Origin: Hofstenia miamia
Taxonomy: Eukaryota > Xenacoelomorpha > Acoela
Direction of reading: 5' to 3'
Length of the DNA stretch: 64,000 bases
Assembly: GCA_004352715.1 (NCBI GenBank)
Contig: SCFE01000075.1
Coordinates: 1,756,860 to 1,820,859 of the forward strand
Shown here: one piece after another, positions 1 to 11,002 of the stretch
How positions within the stretch are numbered: position 1 is the stretch's first letter
Layout: every line of letters begins with the position of its first letter
Program-made: the position numbers and the translations under genes
Notes under the pieces: generated by a model
Databases searched by the model: none
Told to the model about the DNA's origin: nothing
Seen by the model: only the letters and a program-made list of their open reading frames with translations

Positions 1-333
1 TACTTGGCCTCTGAGTTGAAAAATTATATTTGCGTAGGAAATATTGTGAGAATACCCTTAAGAACTTACGGAAGTCAAAATAAGTGTGAACAAGCAATGT
101 ATTTTAGAATTATTAGACAATGCAAAAAGAATCCTAAGTTGTTTGTTGGAGTATGTGAAGATCCATATAATGGTGAAAATCCTGATTTTCTTGTTAATAA
201 TGGAGATGAGCGAGTATTTTCTGTAAGGAGTGTAATGGAAGTTCCATTAGACTGGCCAGGAAACGAAAACCTTTTGAAAAACGCTAAATATCGAAACGTA
301 CAAAGAACAATAACTGGATCATTAAGTTTCTGA
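1..333 (+). CDS. 3' part of an unidentified gene (partial, runs off window start)
   Basis: The frame is open from base 1 to a TGA at 331-333, giving about 110 residues with no ATG near the window edge, so this is the end of a longer gene or its last exon. The translation is balanced and soluble: Cys at several positions, a VGNIVRIPL stretch near the start, a PYNGENPDF stretch in the middle and a SVMEVPLDWPG stretch near the end. No transmembrane segment, low-complexity run or known catalytic motif is visible. I do not recognise the family. A host gene end and the end of a domesticated transposon gene are both possible. The absence of stops across 330 bases of AT-rich DNA and the protein-like composition support coding. 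Confidence 0.5.
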   Translation, partial: YLASELKNYICVGNIVRIPLRTYGSQNKCEQAMYFRIIRQCKKNPKLFVGVCEDPYNGENPDFLVNNGDERVFSVRSVMEVPLDWPGNENLLKNAKYRNVQRTITGSLSF

Positions 334-1029
334 AACAATTTCAGTAATTTCTGCAATTTACTTGAAGTCATTTTCTCTGTTCCCAAATTCAAGTTAACCA
401 AATGTTTTAGAGACAAATCGATTATATGGAACTGCACCTTCTAAACTACTTTTTGAACTACATTCATTTATTTCGAATTTCTATTGACTTTTTAATTTAC
501 ACGTAAATATATAATTTTGTGTGTCGTCTGTTCAGATGAAAGAAATGTTAATTTTTTAGATATTTATCTGTGGAGTTTATGTAATTGTGTGCATTGCATT
601 CATTTAGGCATTGTCAGTAAGCAGAAAATATATTTTCCATTAAATAATGTAAAATAGTAACAGGCTGAACGAATCGATGCCAAATTATAATTGCTTATAT
701 AACATAAGTTATAGCGCTGTAACATAAGTTAAGCGTTAAAGTAATTATATACAATGGAAGCACTGTGTTCCATTCATCATGTATATTATATATTTGACAA
801 GGCTGAGAACATCGCTCATTTCTCACAGCTGTGAAATATAAACAAAATATTTCTTAGTTCTGATTTTTTGTAAATGAATTCTCCAAACAATAGCTATCAT
901 ATGTGGACATACTGAGTTTTTTCAGAGAGCTTTATTTTGTCAATTTTCAATTGGCCCATTCAAATGAAAACGATCCAGGAGCTATTGAAAAAGCCAACCT
1001 GTTTTAATTTGCACTATGAAATGTATTAA
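334..1029. other. non-coding stretch, probable 3' UTR and intergenic DNA
   Basis: AT-rich sequence following the stop codon at 333. No supported exon, RNA gene or repeat boundary was recognised. Confidence 0.5.
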
Positions 1030-1640
1030 TGGACATTCGTTTCAATTTAAGCGGACGTTACACAATGGGCTTTTGACCTAGAGCAAAACATTTAGTTTAA
1101 ATGCGCTCTGTGTAACGGCTGTTCCCGTGCAAAATAATTGCCTGCTCGGGGAGAAACTATGAAATACAACAATGTTCTATTTCAAAGGGGCAAATGACAC
1201 AAAGCCGTCTGTGTAACAGTCTTACCGGGCATTTAATTCCTCACTGCTTGGTTGTAGAAATAACGCTTTAATTAGCCACATTTTAAACTATCAGACACCC
1301 CAAATGCCCAACATTGACACAAAATGTTTAAAAATAACTTACTTTACAGAAATAAGCGGGTTTTAGATTTTTCCTAAATATATTATTTCAAAGTTTTAAG
1401 TAATTTTCCCAATCCGGTGAATATAATTGATACAACATGGAGTTTTTAGTATTACATTTAATGGGTTTATATGTATTTATAGCAAAATAAATAGACGCGG
1501 CTGCATTTTTTTATTCGCGCTGTAGTTTGTGGATCTGTTAAATACAATATTTCATTATAAATGCAAAATTAATGTCCATATTTTAATAGAAATGTAGCTG
1601 TTTTTGTTTAATCCATGTTGTAAAATGATATCCTGTTTAC
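1030..1640 (+). repeat. dispersed repeat R1, reference (uninterrupted) copy
   Basis: Part of this segment recurs in inverted orientation at about 37363-37750, sharing for example the GGGCAAATGA-type and GTGTAAC-type blocks and the block around CTTTACAGAAATAAGCGGG. Another part (about 1395-1640) recurs in direct orientation at 32715-32822 plus 34512-34640, where a Penelope element splits it. No coding potential is seen. The copies differ by scattered substitutions, so the family is old. It may be a non-autonomous DNA transposon, but I could not define terminal inverted repeats. Confidence 0.7.
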
Positions 1641-3006
1641 ATATTTCATATCTACCCGGCACGAGATAATTAATCCATTGTGAATCATTCCAAGGAGCAT
1701 TCAATTAGTTCATTTGCCCCGAACGAAACCCAAAGTTTAACATCCGCTTTACTGTAGAAACGATTCTGTATATGACGATTTCAGGACTAAAAATATAATT
1801 TATAAAAACCTTGCAATTCAATTCTCAAAATTATATCATATGATGCATGATTCTGATAAACATATTCATTTATTCAGTCCAAATCTATATGGATGTGGAT
1901 TAACCATGTCCACATTTGGTCATCAATTCCTAACACATGAAGTGTTCTCTAGTTTTTTGTTTAAGAAATATGTACAACTTACAATTGGTGATCAAGATAA
2001 GACCTCGGTCATTGCAAGAACTGATTGATGCACTGAACAGCCCTATTTCTAATTGCATTACTTTTAAGTAGCAAATCCTTTTGTCCACATTTTTGAACAA
2101 TTGTATCTAAGCCTGTTAAAAAATATTAAAAGCCTTTTACATGGAAACGTCTATGGGGTTGGGCCTGCTAATGCAATGATTAATTTTGGATTAAAGCTTA
2201 TTGTTTTGCCTGAAGTACATGCAAATAAATTCTTTTCAATGATAAATCTGAATTTTGTAAAAAATTTCCCATGTTCAGATAATGAGGTGATCTAATGCTC
2301 ATGGGAACAACTATCCTGAAATATTTTGTTTTCTGAAAACAAAGATTTTGTTGCAATTATTCGCAGGAACCACAGACTTGGCGCAATGTGCGCCATTTCG
2401 GATTTGTGTCAAATTGTGAGCTTAGAAAGAAAATGAAATGAAGAGACAGTTCTCCATCTTGTGGTGCTTTCACATTTTAATTATTTTCATTAGTTCGTAA
2501 GTTATGAACTTTTAAAAAAATTAGAGTACCATCACAAATGTTCAAAAATTCCTATTTGAATTAGGGTTAAAATATATTCATGTTTGCATGTAGTTGACCA
2601 ATTCTTATAACAAATAACAATATATTTCTTAAATTGCACACATATTTGTGAAAAAAAACCCAGTGCGCTAAAAGTAAAACAACAAAAATATTCGTTGTTA
2701 AATATTGAGTTCCACTTATTGTAGCACAAGGAGTTGTTTTCAGTAATGTTCTGAAACTAATATTTCTAATATTTGCCATAAAGCTGTTGAACATATATGC
2801 ATCAGTAATTGAGATCGATCTTATCGATTCAATTCATTTTTATCATACATTGTTTTTTACTTGAATTTTCATAAACATTAAATCATTCAAATATGTAGGA
2901 ACATAATTATGATCTACTTGGAAGATTAGCATACATATGTACTTTGTATTTTATGCGTTGAAATCCCTAGGATATCTCAAATATTCTCAAATTGCTCAAC
3001 GAAATT
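1641..3006. other. non-coding stretch, nothing recognised
   Basis: AT-rich DNA with only short chance ORFs (60-75 codons) that show no family resemblance. No TE ends or RNA genes recognised. Confidence 0.5.
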
Positions 3007-3337
3007 TTATACGTCATGTTTTCGTTTTGTCGGGAAATATATATTATTTTGTACTTGTTTTACAAATTCAAGAACTAAATCAGCATTGAACTTGTCCATT
3101 TCTAACTGCTGACGAATCTGTTTTAACTGCCTCTCATGCAAAAGCTGCACTTGTTGAATGCCATGCAAAAAATTTTTAATTTCATTAAAATTTAGCAAGG
3201 TATACTTGCAATTTAAATTGCTATAGAAGGTGAAAATGAATGGTTTACCTTAAAGAAAAAACAGGTTGGGTTTGGAATTGAGTTAGTGGAGTAGTTGAGT
3301 TAAGAACCTCATTTACTGGAAAATCAGAGCCTAATCT
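3007..3337 (-). CDS. tentative last two exons of an unidentified gene (28-nt intron)
   Basis: On the minus strand, a polypyrimidine tract and TAG at about 3340 open a stretch reading LGSDFPVNEVLN and onward to a GT donor after 3249. A TATAG acceptor at 3222-3221 then reopens the same frame to a TAA at 3007. Joining 3337-3249 to 3220-3007 gives about 100 codons with no stop. The C-terminal part is Gln/Leu-rich and looks like an amphipathic helix (FLHGIQQVQLLHERQLKQI), ending in PTKRKHDV. The implied intron (3248-3221) is only 28 nt, while other introns in this window are 47 nt or longer (one possible 42-nt intron lies in a TE). The upstream exons were not found; a Tc1-like element sits immediately upstream. 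Family unknown. The whole model could be chance. Confidence 0.3.
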
Positions 3338-3378
3338 AAACAAAAAAATAGAAATTCTACACATAAAGTTTAAATGTA

Positions 3379-4570
3379 CAGTAGTGATCAAAAGTTTTCG
3401 GACAACCTGCTAAAAACTATAAATTTGTGTATAACACGAGTATTTTTTTCTGAAATGATTGCCCGTTAACAAAAAATATAAACGAATTTCTGCAAATTAT
3501 GTAAAGGACGATCAAAAGTCTTCGGACACAATGTTAGGCCTAAATCCAATCTACAACTCTTGAAACGCAGAAACAAACACAAAAACTCATCTTTTACAAG
3601 ACTATAAGTGTTAAACAACACTAAATGAAACAATAACAGTGCAAAAAACATAATCAATATTTTGTGTGTCCACCCGAAGCCACAATGACTGCTCTCATTC
3701 TGGGAGGCATCGTTATTGAATATCTTCGGTAGAAATATTGTGAAATATAATGTGTATGCTGTTCCATAAACTTTCCAGGTTTGAAAACGATGGTAATTTT
3801 GCCAATTTAGTCTTTATACTTTACCAAAGGTCAGAGCTTTGGGCCGGTTATTCACTATTCGTAATCTCACGTGTCTGCTCAAGGCGATCAAAAAATTGCG
3901 TTGTAGTTCGCGATTTATGGCACGGGGGTTGTCCTGAATTGGGCAGTCCTCCATATGCGCCATTGGGACAAAAAATCGTTCAATGTGGTAACATATTTGG
4001 CAGAGTCCATGGTTCCATCAACTCGAACCAGTGTTCTTGTACCGTCGAACTTAACAGCACCCCAAACCATCAACGTTTTGCCACCAAGATTTACTGTTTG
4101 TGACACATCGAGCATGTAATGCTTGATGCTTGAAGCGACGGCAACGTTTGTGCAATCTAGGCCACAGCTGAAGTGATGATTCGTCTGTGAAAATCATTTG
4201 ACTCCACTCTTCAACAGTTCAGTGTTGACGCTCTCTGGCAAATGATAGTTGGTCTCTTAAATGTTTCGATCATGACGCGGGCGTTCGCCGCGCAGCATAA
4301 GATTTAAACCGTACTTTACCAAAATTCGTCTTGTTTTTTGAACAGCAGTAGCTTTCGGGCCTTTTCTTGAAGTAAGAACAAGCAAGGACCTCGATCTGTG
4401 CGAAGACTTCTTAGGACGATTAACAATTGAATCAAATTTTTTGTATTTTTGAATAATTGAATGAACAGTCCTTTTCTTCAATAATAGCTGTGCAGAAATC
4501 GATCGAATTGAGCTCTTTCGTTATGCAATTGAATAATTCTTTCACGTAGACAACTCTAGGCATGATGTAA
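3379..4570 (-). mobile_element. degenerate Tc1-like DNA transposon
   Basis: Minus-strand fragments of a Tc1-family transposase appear in the right order. Near 4560-4260 is an N-terminal DNA-binding part beginning MPRVV and running into VHSIIQKYKKFDSIVNRP and a basic NRPKKSSHRSRS stretch. Near 4190 is the first catalytic region (FTDESS). Near 4115-3915 is a GGKTLMVWGAVKFDG-type region, followed by a damaged QDN-type second motif and an out-of-frame tail. At least three frame breaks separate them. The motif GATCAAAAGTTTTCGGACA at 3387-3405 and a second copy at about 3509 look like the internal and external direct repeats of a Tc1 inverted end. The matching right end was not found, so that side is probably lost or too diverged. 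Inactive. Confidence 0.75.
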
Positions 4571-4966
4571 CAACTGAATAGTTTGGAAATAGCGTGCTTT
4601 AATCAATGATATTAAATGCAAATTAAAGCCATCTGCAACCTGATTCGTTAAAAGTTAGCGCTTATTTAGATCCAGGGCCCACATTAGTGCAACTAAGTAA
4701 AACGACCGATCTAAAAATTAAATATTGATATTTATAAATAGAATAAAATTGCAATCTTTTATTAAAGTGAATGTCTTCTTGAGCTGCATTGTGCTCGCAT
4801 AGGTCAAAGTAACGCTCATTTAGAGGTCTTGAGCGTCGTGTTGGCACGTCCATTTGTAAAAGATCACTTACCTTCTAGGCACCAGCTAAAGTTAAAGTAG
4901 ATAAATATTCATATGAAATTTAAATATACCAGCAAAACAATTGAAATGCAAAAAAGGCATATATTT
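4571..4966. other. short non-TE stretch with one minus-strand ORF
   Basis: Holds a 63-codon minus-strand ORF (4853-4662) beginning MDVPTRRSRPLNERYFDLC. It has a plausible protein-like start but no recognised family, and I could not join it convincingly to the tentative exons at 3337-3007. Confidence 0.25.
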
Positions 4967-5976
4967 TTAATCAACATAAATACCATTTACATCAATGCAC
5001 ATTCGACACCGCTCAAACCAGTTATCGAAGGCTGAACACCACATATTTACTGATATTTTTCCCAGCTCCTCCTCGTACGCAAGAACAGCGTCGTCTGGAC
5101 AGCCAAACTCGCAGCCTCGCAATTTTTCTTTGACACACCCAAACAAAAAGAAGTCAGCCAGTGAAAGATCCGGAGAATATGGCGGATGTGGCAACAGTCA
5201 AACACCATTGTCAAAAATNNNNNNNNNNNNNNNNNNNNNNNNNNNNNNNNNNNNNNNNNNNNNNNNNNNNNNNNNNNNNNNNNNNNNNNNNNNNNNNNNN
5301 NNNNNNNNNNNNNNNNNNNNNNNNNNNNNNNNNNNNNNNNNNNNNNNNNNNNNNNNNNNNNNNNNNNNNNNNNNNNNNNNNNNNNNNNNNNNNNNNNNNN
5401 NNNNNNNNNNNNNNNNNNNNNNNNNNNNNNNNNNNNNNNNNNNNNNNNNNNNNNNNNNNNNNNNNNNNNNNNNNNNNNNNNNNNNNNNNNNNNNNNNNNN
5501 NNNNNNNNNNNNNNNNNNNNNNNNNNNNNNNNNNNNNNNNNNNNNNNNNNNNNNNNNNNNNNNNNNNNNNNNNNNNNNNNNNNNNNNNNNNNNNNNNNNN
5601 NNNNNNNNNNNNNNNNNNNNNNNNNNNNNNNNNNNNNNNNNNNNNNNNNNNNNNNNNNNNNNNNNNNNNNNNNNNNNNNNNNNNNNNNNNNNNNNNNNNN
5701 NNNNNNNNNNNNNNNNNNNNNNNNNNNNNNNNNTGCCTTGCCGACAATTTGCTGTGAAAGTCGTAGTTGATGAGAAGACGCAGTTGTTGCTTTTCCATAA
5801 AACGAGAAACAACCCGTAACTATGATTTTTGTCTGTGATGTCACCGCTCTTATATATGCCTGCAGCCAAAAAAAGATAGTCCGTCATACTCATCATTAAC
5901 GCTCTAACTGTTGTCATGTCTTAAATGTTTTGTGTTAATAGTATGCAATAATACAGAGAACTTTCGGGACTACCTG
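4967..5976 (-). mobile_element. mariner-type transposon with its centre hidden in an N gap
   Basis: A minus-strand frame starting at 5798 reads MEKQQLRLLINYDFHSKLSA, which resembles the N-terminal HTH of mariner/SETMAR transposases. After the gap (5219-5733) the frame from 5194 reads PHPPYSPDLSLADFFLFGCV, containing the third catalytic Asp (PDL..ADFFLF), and continues to a TAA at 4967 after RCRMCIDVNGIYVD. The motif CAGAGAACTTTCGGGAC at 5954-5970 matches a mariner-style inverted end (reverse complement GTCCCGAAAGTTCTCTG) and abuts a (TA)n tract. I found no matching left end. The N run (515 bases) is shorter than the missing middle of a typical 345-residue transposase would need, so the element is internally deleted or the gap size is wrong. 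Confidence 0.8.
5219..5733. other. assembly gap (515 N)
   Basis: Run of N inside the mariner element; unknown sequence. Confidence 0.99.
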
Positions 5977-5977
5977 T

Positions 5978-6002
<25 letters not shown>
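5977..6002. repeat. (TA)n microsatellite
   Basis: Uninterrupted TA dinucleotides directly outside the mariner end. Similar short TA tracts occur at about 7582-7604, 51949-51973, 55283-55307 and 58482-58499. Confidence 0.95.
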
Positions 6003-6009
<7 letters not shown>

Positions 6010-6469
6010 CAATATTTCATTTGTTAATCCTTCCTAAAATTATTTTACCTTTCTGAGAATAGTGGAATTTAGCAGAATTGGCATTATTTAGCCTGTTAAG
6101 ATATTGTTATACTTCATTGTATGAGCTACACACAATAAAATTAAATGTAATAAGCAAAGCAATTAGCTACTAGCATACTGATTGACAATTTTAACTTTTG
6201 TCCTACCTCTAAATCCGGAGAAAACCCGAGATTAATGACCATGAAATTCCGAGATCTAATATCTGATAACATTTGAAATATCAGGATTACAATAGAACAC
6301 AAGGAAATATGATTCAGTTGTTGTAATAGTTACATCACAGCGCTCCAGCTGTTACTTACAATAATGCATGTGTTATATTTTATATATTATATAAGTTGTA
6401 TAATAACACTGCATATATCTTATAAAATTTTGAGCTGGCCTCTGACTGCCTTAGGCTCACAGACCGCAA

Positions 6470-6472
<3 letters not shown>
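6003..6472. other. non-coding stretch, nothing recognised
   Basis: AT-rich; no feature supported. Confidence 0.5.
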
Positions 6473-6503
<31 letters not shown>

Positions 6504-7208
6504 NNNNNNNNNNNNNNNNNNNNNNNNNNNNNNNNNNNNNNNNNNNNNNNNNNNNNNNNNNNNNNNNNNNNNNNNNNNNNNNNNNNNNNNNNNNNNNNNN
6601 NNNNNNNNNNNNNNNNNNNNNNNNNNNNNNNNNNNNNNNNNNNNNNNNNNNNNNNNNNNNNNNNNNNNNNNNNNNNNNNNNNNNNNNNNNNNNNNNNNNN
6701 NNNNNNNNNNNNNNNNNNNNNNNNNNNNNNNNNNNNNNNNNNNNNNNNNNNNNNNNNNNNNNNNNNNNNNNNNNNNNNNNNNNNNNNNNNNNNNNNNNNN
6801 NNNNNNNNNNNNNNNNNNNNNNNNNNNNNNNNNNNNNNNNNNNNNNNNNNNNNNNNNNNNNNNNNNNNNNNNNNNNNNNNNNNNNNNNNNNNNNNNNNNN
6901 NNNNNNNNNNNNNNNNNNNNNNNNNNNNNNNNNNNNNNNNNNNNNNNNNNNNNNNNNNNNNNNNNNNNNNNNNNNNNNNNNNNNNNNNNNNNNNNNNNNN
7001 NNNNNNNNNNNNNNNNNNNNNNNNNNNNNNNNNNNNNNNNNNNNNNNNNNNNNNNNNNNNNNNNNNNNNNNNNNNNNNNNNNNNNNNNNNNNNNNNNNNN
7101 NNNNNNNNNNNNNNNNNNNNNNNNNNNNNNNNNNNNNNNNNNNNNNNNNNNNNNNNNNNNNNNNNNNNNNNNNNNNNNNNNTATATATATATATATATAT
7201 ATATATAT
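6473..7208. repeat. (TA)n microsatellite enclosing an assembly gap
   Basis: TA dinucleotides at 6473-6503 and 7182-7208 flank a 678-base run of N (6504-7181). The same TA-gap pattern occurs at 29613-29634 and 36155-36365. Confidence 0.95.
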
Positions 7209-7900
7209 TAGCGGTATTCCAAAACGTTAGTGTGGTATAAAGATAATTTTAATAGAATTTTTCACGATTTATTAAATTACGTCATGCCTTTTCTTCATTT
7301 AAATTTTGCATAAGAAGGTTAAAAAGCAGTATAAAATGTGTTTGTAATTGTTACGGAAATTATAGAATTTAATTACTAAGTTGCTTTAGTATTCCTATTG
7401 ACTATTTAAACAAGGAGGACTGCTGTCCCCACTTCCCTTCCATCTATATCCACCCTCGATTATATTTCCGTTTTCAAAAACGGTCTAAAAGCTTTATTTG
7501 AATATTGAAAGATCAATATATATTTTTAGTGGTTTTTATAGATTAAGTGAATGAAAAGATTAAAACAATGTCATGAGCATTTATATATATATATATATAT
7601 ATATAGATTTTTAGTGTATAATATTTGCCAACATTAGAAATTATTTATACTAGAGAAAAATACCAGGTAATTATATTGGGCTAGAAAAAAAGTTATTTTT
7701 ATGCTTTTTCTCATGTGTTTTTTGTAATGGTAGCTCCCGGCATTAGGCAGGGGATGTAACGGGACGGGTCTGATTGGATCATTTGTTTGTGTCGGAACGA
7801 GGGACAGGTTTTTTCTTTAAATTTCTGATTAGATGTATAGGTTTTAAAGCTACATTGAATGGTTGTGTTACATTAAATGTTTCGTCGCATGACAACTAAT
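7209..7900. other. non-coding stretch, nothing recognised
   Basis: AT-rich DNA with a short TA tract near 7582-7604. No coding region or TE boundary recognised. Confidence 0.5.
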
Positions 7901-7904
7901 GCAT

Positions 7905-8105
7905 AGGGGTTAGGTTTGGGTTTTGGTTTTAGGTTTTTGGCGTTGGCTTAGGAAATATCAAGTTGTGACTTGGGTTAATTGGTTAGATCTATAAAATTAT
8001 ACAATTTGGTTTTAGGTTTAGATTTTAGGTTTTAGGTTAGGTTATGTTTTATGTTTAGGTTTAGGAAACAGCAGTTTGTGACTTTGGTTAAGGTTTAGGT
8101 CTATA
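7905..8105 (+). repeat. GGTTTTAGG-rich low-complexity DNA, related to the 36.8-kb foldback
   Basis: Irregular G/T-rich DNA built from variants of TTAGGTTT and GGTTTTAGG. The block GTTGGCTTAGG..AAGTTGTGACTTGGG at about 7940-7972 also forms the arms of the foldback at 36757-36962, so this is probably a decayed copy of that family. The motif spacing is not periodic. Confidence 0.6.
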
Positions 8106-8724
8106 TGAATTGAAATTCAGTGAGGAATGAGAAATTATTCATTTTCCTGGATTTTAGGAGTAGGGTTCGTTCAGGAATAGACACAGACCAATCAGTAATG
8201 ATGTAGCCGTTAAACTAGCCGCATCACCCTCCCCGCACCCTACAACACCCATTTCCCCAGTGTCCTGTTTGGCTAATAACTTTATTTCTAAAAATGATTG
8301 TCGATTAATAAAGGCCAAAACTGAAAATTATGGTTTGAAAAAATCAGGAATAGTTTCTGGATGATCTGAAAAATTGAGGAATAGTCATCATTAGGGTTAT
8401 GGTTGGTGTTAGGGTTATGCACAATTTTCAGCAAAATTTATGAAATTGAATTTTACGAAATTACAAAATTATATTTTACAAAGAATGTTACAAACTTGAA
8501 TTTTATGCAAATATTAATGCTTCCGCAATAATCCTACTAATATAACTCTGATATAGTGAATAAATGACGCACTTGTTAAAATTTTAAATTCTGAGTATAC
8601 ATGTATGTGTCACAAAGGATGTCTTGGTGTTAATATGGCTACTAAACAAAAGCCTGATATAACATTTTGATTGATACTTGGTTGGGTTGTATTTACACTG
8701 TTAAACAGCCGTTTTTGAGCCAAT
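8106..8724. other. non-coding stretch, nothing recognised
   Basis: AT-rich with some residual TTAGGG-like words near 8390-8415. No gene or TE end supported. Confidence 0.45.
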
Positions 8725-9126
8725 ATTACCCCATTTAGACGAGATGCGGAGCAGCTAAATTCGGCATAGTAGCCAATACGGCATTATTTGTTGATCACAA
8801 TTGGTTTTTATAGATTTTATCAATCCATGTTTACACGTGCTCCGCTTTAGTAAAATATATTTATTTTGGTGAATTCTAATTGGTTATATACAAAGTAGAA
8901 AGCCAATCACAATTGAAAAAACCAACCAAAATGATTGATCAGTTTTTATGTATCACTAATGTGGCTTGATGCAGAGGAGTAAATTCTGCTCTGGAGGAGC
9001 AATTACATCGAGATAATGCAGCTACTACTACTACTAAAGTGGAGATCGTGTAGACACACTTTCTGCAGTTAGCCGCATCATTCGCTTTTTACCAGATCAT
9101 CCGCCTCGTGTAAATGGCCCTATTAT
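8725..9126. mobile_element. probable non-autonomous DNA transposon (MITE), hAT-like ends
   Basis: The left end contains CCCATTTAGACGAGATGCGG (8730-8749). The reverse complement of the right end contains GGCCATTTACACGAGGCGG (9100-9119). The two align as imperfect inverted repeats about 400 bp apart with no coding sequence between. The word GGGCCATTTACACGAG resembles hAT-superfamily termini, but no clean 8-bp target duplication was identified, so the superfamily is uncertain. Confidence 0.55.
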
Positions 9127-10022
9127 CAAGGAGTCTAAATAATAAGCGTAAAAGCAGTGTTAAGTGCTATATGGGCATGTAAAAGTCTGCAAGCGCGTAA
9201 AAATCATAAACTATATAAACTGAAAAAGATGTACAAAGTGGAAAAAGATGTAAAAGTCTATAAATGTATAAAAGCCAGAAGACCAGCGTGTAAAGTCAAC
9301 AACCACGAAAACTAATACAATATAAAAAGCATGTATATATATAAATTTTACTAAGAGCATTGTATGTATAATTTTTTTAGAAAACGAAATGTGTCTTTTT
9401 GCATGTAGGTTTATATCTATATTTTGTATTTGAAAAACGAAAAGTATCTTTTGCATGCAATTTAAACTTGTAAAGATTCACGAAAAACAAATTACATTAC
9501 AGCCATTATATAGTCTAGATAAACAATAGAAATGCATGGAGTTTTTATGTAAAAGAAAACTATTCATTTGCAAAACCCAATATGACTTTATTAGTCAGCT
9601 AACAATGTATATTAGCAAAAAGAGATATGCACATTACAAGCAAGTAAAATAGACGTGTATGTAAGCACTGATAAAAATTGACCACATAAATATTGTAAAG
9701 TGAGTCACTAGGAAAATGAGTCAGTAATTACATCACCACTAGATGGCATAATAAAACCTCGCAAATTTTCATGAGTCAGCAAAATCTCAACGTTGGACCC
9801 CAACCCTGACTTATATATACTACTCTTAAGAACTTGATTTGATAATTATATATATTTATAAATATAATAGATTATTTTAATTTCATTGTCAACAATGAAT
9901 TGAATACCATAATAAAACACTATTACAATGGAAAATGCAATTCCATAACATAAATCATGTGTTCGTCTTTGAAGGAGTTATATATATCATGCTTATTACC
10001 CGTTGTTTCTTTTGTAATTAGT
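9127..10022. other. non-coding stretch, nothing recognised
   Basis: AT-rich. One 81-codon minus-strand ORF (9456-9211) is low-complexity Phe/Ile/Val and looks like chance. Confidence 0.5.
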
Positions 10023-10105
10023 TATTGAGGCATAGTGAAATGGTGTCATACTCAGTTTTCGGAAAACTCAGTCTACTGAGAAATACTGGTTTGATTCCAA
10101 TTGTC
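10023..10105 (+). repeat. possible tRNA-derived SINE remnant
   Basis: Contains TGGTTTGATTCC (about 10088-10099), close to a pol III B box, downstream of an arm-like ACTCAGTTTTCGG/AAAACTCAGT stretch. The acceptor stem and CCA-proximal pairing do not form, so this is not a functional tRNA. The B-box likeness could be chance. Confidence 0.25.
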
Positions 10106-10479
10106 CTAATTATTGAATTTTAGCATAAATTCTACATTTTGTACATTTAGATAGTAAACTAATTCATTTATTTCCATATGTGCAAGTGGATTCATTCGTT
10201 TACATTTACAGATAATGTAAATGAGATATATATTATAGCATTTTACTCCAATAATTTCGATAGTTTATCATTTGTGGCATAAATTTAAGCATACTATTAT
10301 AAATGATCACGAACTCAAGCTCTACGTTAACCTAAAGAATTACTAAAAATAACATTTTCAAACAGATTGGATTCAAATCAATATATTCCCATTGAAGCAT
10401 GGGCGTGATTCTATTTCACGACTGTTCATTAATGTTTAAATAAAAATATAAATGATCAACAATTAAAACATATCTTCTT
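10106..10479. other. non-coding stretch, nothing recognised
   Basis: AT-rich DNA between the possible SINE remnant and the Penelope remnant. No gene or TE boundary recognised. Confidence 0.45.
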
Positions 10480-10860
10480 AGCTGTGGACTATATTGGATA
10501 TAGTAGCAGACAACAAAGAAGAAGAATAAAAGAACACGAAACTAAGTCAATAATATCATAACACCTAAGAAAATCTGGATTGAATTATAACATCAAAAAT
10601 TTTAGATCAACCATCCTCAAAAATTTAATAGTAATCGAAAATATATACATATGATCAATGCAACCAAGTCTTAACATCAAAGATGATTAAATTTATCAGC
10701 ACAAATTACCTCTAATCAACGTTTAATTATATAAGAATATCTTATTAAATAATGCATATTTAGAAGGAAAATTTTGAAAATTGACGATGCTCAAGTTGAG
10801 CGAAATACATCTTTCAGTCTAATGTTTTTACTAAAATTATTTCAATTTTTGTTAGTGTGA
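10480..10860 (+). pseudogene. Penelope-like element remnant: GIY-YIG endonuclease end and 3' UTR
   Basis: In the frame starting at the codon for Asp at about 10488 the DNA reads DYIGYSSRQQRRRIKEHE, then (after a TAA) HLRKSGLNYNIKNFRSTILK, then ENIYI and, after a TGA, SMQPSLNIKDD. This is the YIG..R..R..EH...E order of the C-terminal GIY-YIG endonuclease of Penelope-like elements. The intact copy at 32.8 kb reads LYIGETSRHFGKRIKEH at the same place. Two in-frame stops make it dead. About 90-120 bp further on, GACGATGCTCAAGTTGAGCG is a short stem-loop in the kind of position where such elements carry a conserved 3' hairpin. No RT domain is left upstream. Confidence 0.7.
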
Positions 10861-11002
10861 AAGATTGGAGATTAAAAACACATGTAGAAAAGCTGTTTGA
10901 TGTAGATTCCAAAATTGTCTAGTATGTTGCTTTTTTATGAAATGTGGTGTTTTTCCAGTGACCCTTGTTGAAGAATTCCCTTAACACTTCTGTAGATAAC
11001 CA
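10861..11002. other. short non-coding spacer
   Basis: Spacer between the Penelope remnant and the next non-LTR remnant. Confidence 0.4.

Noticed and set aside
4662-4853. Minus-strand ORF MDVPTRRSRPLNERYFDLC as exon 1 of the tentative 3007-3337 gene
   Set aside because: No GT donor in a compatible phase was found, and a Tc1-like element intervenes; left as unclassified.
5047-5844. Long ORFs spanning runs of N (also near 6364, 29569, 36039 and 60618)
   Set aside because: The length comes from N translated as open sequence; only the real flanks carry information.
7905-8105. TTAGGTTT/GGTTTTAGG tract as interstitial telomere
   Set aside because: The motif spacing is irregular, and part of it is shared with the foldback family at 36.8 kb.
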